Shown here: positions 1 to 4,363 of the stretch, in pieces | Layout: each line of letters opens with the position of its first letter | Numbering within the stretch: the first letter of the stretch is position 1 | Source: Candidatus Kapaibacterium sp. | GTDB taxonomy: Bacteria; Bacteroidota; Ignavibacteria; Kapaibacteriales; UBA2268 | Direction: 5' to 3' | Length of the DNA: 5,342 nucleotides | NCBI GenBank assembly: GCA_027858275.1 | Contig: JAQIDA010000345.1 | Span: 1-5,342, forward strand | Program-made: the position numbers and the translations under genes | Notes under the pieces: generated by a model | The model's input: only the letters and a program-made list of their open reading frames with translations | Told to the model about the DNA's origin: nothing | Database searches by the model: none

Positions 1-84
1 ATATGTTTCATATTAAGGGAAAGATTAATTATATTTATAAAATATAGCAAGGGGTTTTCTGCTATTATTGCTAAAATCGCCGTT

Positions 85-147
85 TTGTTAAGAATTTTTT
101 GATAATATGATCGCAAACATGAAAAATAAACACACTATTTATATAAT
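85..147 (+). promoter_or_regulatory. candidate promoter(s) for the WD40/OmpA-like operon
   Basis: Two weak alternatives are visible. The first is TTGTTA (85-90) with TATGAT (106-111), a 15-base spacer that is shorter than ideal. The second is a perfect TATAAT at 142-147 without a convincing -35 box; it would give a leader of only about 20 bases. Neither is decisive. A Bacteroidota-type TAnnTTTG box was not found. Confidence 0.25.
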
Positions 148-159
148 TTCCAATTTAAC

Positions 160-164
160 AAGGA
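160..164 (+). promoter_or_regulatory. ribosome binding site of the WD40 gene
   Basis: AAGGA lies seven bases before the ATG at 172. It supports that start codon, which is also followed directly by a good signal peptide. Confidence 0.7.
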
Positions 165-171
165 TTGTACT

Positions 172-1200
172 ATGAAACATCTCATTCGAATGATGTTGCT
201 TGTTTTATGCTTTGGATGGCTTAGCGTCTCAGATGCCGAAGCCGCTGATAAGTATAAGTATAAAATGAAGACAATCGGGCAACATAACGATGAAGTTCTC
301 GGCGTTTTCGTCAATGAAGCCGACAGCAAAGTCGCAACATGTAGTCTCGATGAGACCATTAAAATTTGGGATTTGAAGAATTTCAAAGAATTACACACAC
401 TTACGGGTCACTTCGGCCAGGTAAACAACATATCATTTTCCGGAAATGACAAGCTGCTCGCCAGCGCATCCGGTGATATGACAGTCCGCATCTGGGATGT
501 GGAGACAGGACAGCAGAAAAAGGTTCTCAAGGGTCACACAGATCAGGTTATCGGCGTATATTTCAGCCAAGATGACAGCAGCACTTTTGTCGCAAGTACA
601 AGTTTTGATAAGACAGTGAAACTCTGGGACGTTCGTCTCGGAACTGAGATTAAAACGCTTCGCGGTCACACTGAACCGACTAACAACGTGGCATACAGCT
701 ACAACGGTCAGCTAATCGCTTCTTGCAGTGATGACAAAACAATTATGCTTTGGTCAACTGATATGGAAACTAAAGAGCCGTTAGCGACTATACTCGGTCA
801 TAAGGCTCCGGTTTTATCAGTTCTGTTCAGCTTCGACGATAAACTGATGGCTTCATGCGATCAATCCGGCATTATTAAAGTTTGGAAAATGCCTTCAGGT
901 CAGTTGTTGCAAACTATACAAGCGCACAATGATTTGATCCAAGACGTATCTTTCGCGGGTGACAACAAACGCCTGGTAAGCGCAAGCTTGGACAGCACGG
1001 TTAAGCTCTGGGACGCGACTACAGGCGAAAATTTGATGACGTTTAAAACGGGAGTAGAAGTATGGTCGGTCGATCTGGTATCAAGTGCAGATATTATCAT
1101 CCTCGGTTGTGCGGACAATACTGTCAGAGTACTGACCAACCAAAATGTCAAATCAAAAGGCAAGAAAAAGAAAAAATCCAAGAAAAGGAGGAGAAAATAA
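172..1200 (+). CDS. exported seven-bladed WD40-repeat propeller protein with a basic C-terminal tail
   Basis: This 342-residue protein begins with a signal peptide: a charged start (K2, H3, R6), a hydrophobic core at 7-19, and likely cleavage after A24 or A25. Seven WD repeats follow, at about 38-79, 80-121, 122-165, 166-209, 210-251, 252-293 and 294-323. Most start with a conserved His and end in variants of IWD/LWD/VWK; the seventh is degenerate, as often occurs in the closing blade. Seven repeats would make one complete beta-propeller, normally a binding scaffold without catalysis. The last 19 residues (324-342) are extreme: 13 are Lys or Arg. The signal peptide places the protein in the periplasm or at the outer membrane, where such a tail could bind an acidic surface; that is inference. 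The stop overlaps the start of the OmpA-like gene, so the two products probably act together. The partner protein or ligand is unknown. Confidence 0.93.
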   Translation: MKHLIRMMLLVLCFGWLSVSDAEAADKYKYKMKTIGQHNDEVLGVFVNEADSKVATCSLDETIKIWDLKNFKELHTLTGHFGQVNNISFSGNDKLLASASGDMTVRIWDVETGQQKKVLKGHTDQVIGVYFSQDDSSTFVASTSFDKTVKLWDVRLGTEIKTLRGHTEPTNNVAYSYNGQLIASCSDDKTIMLWSTDMETKEPLATILGHKAPVLSVLFSFDDKLMASCDQSGIIKVWKMPSGQLLQTIQAHNDLIQDVSFAGDNKRLVSASLDSTVKLWDATTGENLMTFKTGVEVWSVDLVSSADIIILGCADNTVRVLTNQNVKSKGKKKKKSKKRRRK

Positions 1201-1202
1201 TG
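1186..1202 (+). promoter_or_regulatory. ribosome binding site embedded in the upstream gene, with TAATG stop/start overlap
   Basis: AGGAGG (1186-1191) lies eight bases before the ATG at 1200, inside codons for the Lys/Arg-rich tail of the WD40 protein. The upstream stop TAA (1198-1200) shares its last base with the downstream ATG (1200-1202). This arrangement decides the start of the second gene and predicts translational coupling. The same reading frame is open further upstream, from an ATG at 1062, but that lies deep inside the WD40 gene. Confidence 0.9.
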
Positions 1203-1907
1203 AAGAAATTAATGATCCTCACAGTAATAATCGGAATGTTCTTATTAGCAATTCCGGCACAGGCACAGATGAAAACAGTTGTCTCATTGACCGGAAGTGT
1301 TTTTGATTCCGAAACTCGCCAACCCGTCAAAGTTCGTATGGAAGCATACAACGAAAAAGGCAAAAGAAAAGCTGTTGCCGGCTCGAATGCAAAATCCGGC
1401 AATTATTTTTTGACAGGTCTCAGACCCGGTCTCACTTACACTATCAGATTCGTCTGCAAAGCTTATTTTTCATACGAAGATGAAATTACTATTCCTAAGA
1501 CAGATAAATACGCTGAATACTCTAAGGATTATTTGCTGACGCCAAAGAAACAAGGATTGAAAATACCATTGGCTGTTTCTCCTTTTGAGCTTCACAAATC
1601 AAAACTTCGCGCGGGAGCAGATTTCTTTTTGTCATATATTCTGAAAACTCTGACTAAGAACCCAAGAGTCAAATTTGAGATTGTATCTTTCCCCGATGAT
1701 ATGGAAGATATGGTTGCTAACAAGAAATTGACTGTAACCAGAAGCAAAGCTCTTATGGAATACTTTGCGGCAAACTCAATCGACGCTTCAAGAATGACTT
1801 CCAAAGGCATTGCGATGATCGATCCGGACAATCCTCTGCCGTCCGAAAAACGAGCTAAAGGCAAACGTTATATAGGACGCACATATATTGTGATTAAAGA
1901 AATATAA
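1200..1907 (+). CDS. exported protein with a carboxypeptidase-regulatory-like domain and an OmpA-like peptidoglycan-binding domain
   Basis: This 235-residue protein opens with a classic signal peptide (K2, K3, hydrophobic 4-18) and likely cleavage after A22 (PAQA/Q). Residues about 28-113 look like a CarboxypepD_reg/Cna-B type beta-sandwich: GSVFDSETRQPV near 32-43, then a G-x-Y-x-L-x-G-L-x-P-G pattern at 67-77. Residues about 125-235 resemble the OmpA C-terminal domain. The usual GHTD is replaced by SFPD, but D166, N174 and R181 keep the spacing of the family. The Asp-to-Arg interval is 15, as in E. coli OmpA D241/R256, the pair that binds diaminopimelate. It is followed by a helix like RAxxVxxxL and an I-D-x-x-R-M-x-x-x-G segment. 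I infer a periplasmic peptidoglycan anchor, coupled to the WD40 propeller before it. The OmpA match is divergent, so that domain is less certain than the gene itself. Confidence 0.87.
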   Translation: MKKLMILTVIIGMFLLAIPAQAQMKTVVSLTGSVFDSETRQPVKVRMEAYNEKGKRKAVAGSNAKSGNYFLTGLRPGLTYTIRFVCKAYFSYEDEITIPKTDKYAEYSKDYLLTPKKQGLKIPLAVSPFELHKSKLRAGADFFLSYILKTLTKNPRVKFEIVSFPDDMEDMVANKKLTVTRSKALMEYFAANSIDASRMTSKGIAMIDPDNPLPSEKRAKGKRYIGRTYIVIKEI

Positions 1908-1935
1908 TTGTACTTCTGATATTAGCTCAGTTAAC

Positions 1936-1975
1936 AAAAAAACGGGATCGAATTTAGTTTCGATCTCGTTTTTTT
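1936..1975. terminator. bidirectional intrinsic terminator between convergent genes
   Basis: Arms 1936-1952 and 1959-1975 pair over 17 positions with a single G·U wobble (G1945/T1966) and a six-base loop. The ends are seven A and seven T, so the hairpin with its U-tract works when read from either strand. It sits 28 bases after the OmpA-like gene and also lies downstream of the minus-strand response regulator, so it likely ends both transcripts. Confidence 0.93.
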
Positions 1976-1989
1976 ATGATATAACTTAT

Positions 1990-2020
1990 GCCGGACGATC
2001 ACACAGGGATCGTCTCTACA
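1990..2020. repeat. dispersed palindromic repeat, copy 1
   Basis: This 31-base element matches 4411-4441 at 26 of 31 positions. It forms a hairpin: GACGATC (1994-2000) pairs perfectly with GATCGTC (2008-2014), extended by one G·U pair (1993/2015), around the loop ACACAGG. The loop is identical in the second copy and the stem differences partly compensate. It lies in the short gap between the terminator and the stop codon of the response regulator. It resembles short REP-like intergenic palindromes; I see no transposase nearby. Confidence 0.85.
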
Positions 2021-2047
2021 ATGCAGTAAAACAAAAGATTCAAGCCT

Positions 2048-2515
2048 TTAAATGCCGGCTTCTTCATAGATTTCTTTAGGTGATTTGCCGGAACCACCGC
2101 TGTTGATATAAGACTCCAGTGCATCGGCTTTGCTTTTTTCCAGATGCCATTTTGAAAGAAGGCTCACTTTAGCGATAAGCAACTTTTCTTCGATTGGTTT
2201 ACTCAAGAAATCATCAGAACCGGCTTCGATAGATTTTATTTGATTAGCGACATCATTCAATGCAGTAACTATCACAACGGGAATATGCTCTGTCGCGGCA
2301 TTCCCCTTCAATTTCTTAACAGTTTCATATCCGTCCATACGAGGCATCATAACGTCAAGGACTATCGCGTCCGGATATCTTTCTTTCACTTTTTCGAGAC
2401 AGTCAATCCCGTCATAAGCTTCTGTTGCTTCAAGACCGGTGGCTTCAAGATATCTACGCAGCAATTTGGTAGTAATCCTGTTATCATCAACAACCATGAT
2501 GAAAGGTTTTCTCAT
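2048..2515 (-). CDS. single-domain CheY-like response regulator
   Basis: This 155-residue protein is almost entirely one receiver domain. The acidic pocket is D10/D11 and the phospho-acceptor is D54 in the usual context (VLDVMMPRMDG). T84, aromatic F103 and K106 (K-P) complete the switch set, so phosphorylation should be functional. After about residue 122 there is only a charged helix and a short Gly/Ser-containing tail ending in EEAGI; no DNA-binding, cyclase or phosphatase output domain is present. It would act by protein contact or as a phosphate sink in the cytoplasm. The sequence style (KPFIMVVDDN, long alpha4-beta5 region) is like receivers found with hybrid kinases and PleD-type proteins. 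No kinase is encoded in the window, so it is an orphan here. The start has only a weak purine-rich stretch (AGAGAG) about 10 bases upstream. Confidence 0.95.
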   Translation of the reverse strand: MRKPFIMVVDDNRITTKLLRRYLEATGLEATEAYDGIDCLEKVKERYPDAIVLDVMMPRMDGYETVKKLKGNAATEHIPVVIVTALNDVANQIKSIEAGSDDFLSKPIEEKLLIAKVSLLSKWHLEKSKADALESYINSGGSGKSPKEIYEEAGI

Positions 2516-2783
2516 AAAACAATTCTCTCTGTTAATTTAAAGCATGTATTCTTATTCAAGTATAAATTCCGGACTCAACTCAGACTGCCAAAATTCATAC
2601 AATTCTCTGTTTCTGAGATAGTTGCGAGAAAATATTATGCCAATTTTCTTCATAAACTATTGATTTTTATAAAAAAGGAATCATACGTGTATAATATAAC
2701 ATGTTTTAGGCGATTAATCTATTTATTTATCATAAATATTCTTTTGTTGGAAATTAAATTTCTATTCCATAAGTTAGAGCTAA
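2516..2783. other. AT-rich divergent intergenic region with promoter candidates
   Basis: I see no convincing gene in this stretch. It separates the minus-strand response regulator from the plus-strand cobalamin riboswitch and must hold promoters in both directions. For the response regulator, a minus-strand TATACT (2559-2564) has a TTGGCA (2586-2591) upstream of it, but the spacer is 21 bases, too long to be convincing. For the riboswitch transcript there are two candidates, listed separately. Confidence 0.6.
2690..2695 (+). promoter_or_regulatory. candidate -10 box for the cobalamin riboswitch transcript
   Basis: This is a perfect TATAAT, about 90 bases before the riboswitch P1 stem, preceded by TG but without a good -35 box at normal spacing. 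A weaker alternative nearer the aptamer is TTGTTG (2744-2749) with CATAAG (2768-2773), spacer 18, which would start transcription almost at the P1 stem. I cannot choose between them. Confidence 0.3.
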
Positions 2784-2972
2784 CATTTTTGGCGTAGTTG
2801 AATATTCAACTCAAGGGAAGCATGTGAAAGTCATGCACGGTTGCGCCGCTGTAACGGAAGACAATTTTTCTCATGTTCCTGTTTTGTACAGGACGGTCAC
2901 TGACAGCCTCGGCTGTCGGGAAGGCAAGGGAAAAGGAGATTGACGCCGAAGTCAGAATACCGGTCAAAAATG
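2784..2972 (+). ncRNA. cobalamin (B12) riboswitch aptamer
   Basis: The conserved core is easy to read: AAGGGAA (2813-2819), a P3-like arm GCATG/CATGC (2820-2836), the GCCGCTGTAACGG segment (2845-2857), GGTCACTG (2895-2902), GGGAAGGC (2918-2925), and the B12 box GAAGTCAGAATACCGGTC ending at 2965. The outer P1 stem closes it: CATTTTTG (2784-2791) pairs with CAAAAATG (2965-2972). Peripheral hairpins include the perfect palindrome AGTTGAAT/ATTCAACT (2796-2811), CCTGT/ACAGG (2878-2892) and GACAGC/GCTGTC with a CTCG loop (2902-2917). It binds a cobalamin and normally lowers expression of the downstream genes when B12 is plentiful. The genes it precedes, a surface lipoprotein and a TonB receptor, fit that role exactly. 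Whether it senses adenosyl- or another cobalamin cannot be settled by eye. Confidence 0.95.
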
Positions 2973-3174
2973 CTCAATGATTATGCTTATGTGTAGACAT
3001 TCGCGCGAACGAATGCTTTGAGGGATTGCCCCGACCGAGGGCCTCGTCTGAGGATCGAAAGGATGATATTCAATCATCGTCGAATCAAACCGGTCAGTGA
3101 TTTCCCTTCTTAGTAAATGAAAATTAGAAAAGCACTTTATGGGTGTGTTATTTATTAAAATTTTGAGGTGAATC
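2973..3174 (+). other. structured leader between the riboswitch and the first gene
   Basis: About 200 bases separate the aptamer from the first start codon, longer than an expression platform needs. No hairpin plus T-tract terminator is visible. A simple hairpin CATTCG/CGAATG stands at 2998-3015. A nested structure then spans 3021-3107: AGGGA (3021-3025)/TCCCT (3103-3107), GACCG (3033-3037)/CGGTC (3091-3095), CCTC/GAGG (3042-3053), TCGA/TCGA (3055-3058 with 3080-3083) and GATGAT/ATCATC (3062-3078). The block is more GC-rich than its flanks. It may be the expression platform or a separate structured element; its role is unknown. Confidence 0.5.
3165..3170 (+). promoter_or_regulatory. ribosome binding site of the BtuG-like lipoprotein gene
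   Basis: GAGGTG lies four bases before the ATG at 3175 (six from the end of GAGG). It supports this start, which also gives a correct lipoprotein signal peptide. If the riboswitch acts on translation, this is the site it must control, but I see no clear complementary strand close by. Confidence 0.75.
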
Positions 3175-4278
3175 ATGTTCGGTTCAAACCGTTTTTTTCA
3201 ATTAATCTTGCTTTCCGCTGTTTTGATTTCTTTCTCCGCTTGTGAGGACAGCAGCTCTACATCTCCTGCTGATGTTAGACAATCAGAGTTTGTATTCTCT
3301 CATAACATTGAAGTCGGAGCGCAGCCGAGTTCTGTATTCTATGATAATGTTCGTAATGTGTTTCATGTTTTTTGCCTCGGAATTGACAACAATTTCAATA
3401 GGGTATTCGAAGCTGACAGCGGCGATGTAAAAGGTTCTTGGTGGATAATAACAGACGGAACAAATCCTGTGAAAGCACGAGACTTTGACGAATTCCCGGC
3501 TTTTCCAAGTCGCCCTGCGTTTTTGCCTGAAGACAATATCGTATATATAAATCACGGCACAAAAATCATTTCTTATGATTTGACTAATTACGAAGTTGTA
3601 GACAACCATCTGACGGACATTGCTGCAAGGGGTATTTCAGGTACAGAATCATTGCTGTTTGTAAGCAAACTCAATGAATACGGCACTCCGGGATCAGTTT
3701 TGGTTTATAATACTCATTCGAAACAAACATTGCAAACTATTGAAGCGGGAATCAGTGTTCAACAGAACCTATACTTCCCTACTGCTGATAACGGGATCGG
3801 TCTCGCTGTCTTAAACGAAGGGAATTGGGGTGCTGAAGATTCTAAATTGATGCTCGGTACTGTGCCGATCACAGGAGCTCCTGAATTCACAATTTTTAAT
3901 GTGGGAGGCATGGGTAATCATATCGCAAAACATGAAGACAAAATTGCCCTAACAGCCACCGGATCGCACGAAATCTATATTGTTGATATAACAAATATGT
4001 CAGTAAGTGACGCCATCAGTGTTGAAACCGGAGGATATGACGGTCCGAGAGAATCTTGTTTTGCCAATGATTCATTTCTCTTCGTCACAACTTATGCAGG
4101 CGATTTGAGAAAAATCAATATCAACAACTCTAAAGTTGAAAAGACACTGCCGCTCAGCGGAAAAGGTGAGGGTCTGTGCATTCATGACAAATATATGCTT
4201 GTGGCCAATTCCTTAAATGCTTCATATCAAGCAATCAATACTATTACGGTATTTGAGCTGAAAGCTGTTGCGGAGTAA
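3175..4278 (+). CDS. btuG: BtuG-like cobalamin-binding beta-propeller surface lipoprotein (YncE/DUF5074-like)
   Basis: This 367-residue protein has a lipoprotein signal peptide: R6, hydrophobic 7-20, and a lipobox ending F-S-A-C with C23 as the lipidated residue. Acidic residues E24-D25 and a Ser/Thr-rich linker follow, resembling surface-export signals of Bacteroidota lipoproteins. The rest is made of repeated beta-blades of the YncE-like kind. Examples are VLNEGNWG (212-219), a pattern typical of DUF5074-type proteins, then GPRES (290-294) with FLFVTTYAGDL, and KGEGL (330-334) with YMLVANS. Its position decides the call: it follows a cobalamin riboswitch and precedes a BtuB-type receptor. 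In Bacteroides, BtuG is a seven-bladed surface lipoprotein that binds cobalamin very tightly and delivers it to BtuB. Cobalamin binding here is inferred from fold and context. The weaker alternative is a generic YncE-like protein binding another corrinoid or metal complex. Confidence 0.82.
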   Translation: MFGSNRFFQLILLSAVLISFSACEDSSSTSPADVRQSEFVFSHNIEVGAQPSSVFYDNVRNVFHVFCLGIDNNFNRVFEADSGDVKGSWWIITDGTNPVKARDFDEFPAFPSRPAFLPEDNIVYINHGTKIISYDLTNYEVVDNHLTDIAARGISGTESLLFVSKLNEYGTPGSVLVYNTHSKQTLQTIEAGISVQQNLYFPTADNGIGLAVLNEGNWGAEDSKLMLGTVPITGAPEFTIFNVGGMGNHIAKHEDKIALTATGSHEIYIVDITNMSVSDAISVETGGYDGPRESCFANDSFLFVTTYAGDLRKININNSKVEKTLPLSGKGEGLCIHDKYMLVANSLNASYQAINTITVFELKAVAE

Positions 4279-4363
4279 AATTTATGTTGCGTTGGGGAGA
4301 TCCCCGAATGGTCGGCAGGCGTGATTTGACGGAAAGGTTTTGTCAAAATAATTGATTTCAAAA
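4279..4363 (+). other. intergenic spacer with two hairpins between the lipoprotein and the receptor gene
   Basis: The 85-base gap holds GGGG/CCCC (4294-4297 with 4302-4305, loop AGAT). It also holds a longer hairpin in which TTTGACGGAA (4325-4334) pairs with TTTTGTCAAA (4338-4347) across a three-base loop, with two G·U pairs. Neither is followed by a T-tract, so transcription probably continues into the receptor gene. They may affect mRNA processing or relative expression; nothing more can be said. Confidence 0.55.

Larger units (their letters stand above)
1..171. other. AT-rich upstream intergenic region
   Basis: I see no gene here. The sequence is very AT-rich. Two small inverted repeats are visible: ATATG/CATAT around TTT at 1-13, cut by or touching the window edge, and ATAGCA (44-49) with TGCTAT (60-65) around a 10-base loop. 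The second is not followed by a T-tract, so I do not call it a terminator. The remainder holds promoter candidates and the ribosome binding site for the WD40 gene that starts at 172. Confidence 0.6.

Noticed and set aside
44..65. Hairpin ATAGCA/TGCTAT as a terminator of an upstream gene
   Set aside because: The stem is only six pairs, the loop is ten bases and no T-tract follows.
1062..1199. Upstream extension of the OmpA-like gene to the ATG at 1062
   Set aside because: It overlaps the seventh WD repeat and the basic tail. The ATG at 1200 has a perfect ribosome binding site and begins a signal peptide.
2240..2797. Plus-strand open frame of 185 codons crossing from the response regulator region toward the riboswitch
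   Set aside because: Its first half is antisense to a clear receiver gene and its second half translates AT-rich promoter DNA into Phe/Ile/Leu/Lys-rich sequence. It has no ribosome binding site and overlaps the riboswitch P1 strand.
3117..3158. Leader peptide ORF of 13 codons (MKIRKALYGCVIY) before the lipoprotein gene
   Set aside because: There is no ribosome binding site and no codon bias or regulatory codon run; a frame this short is expected by chance.
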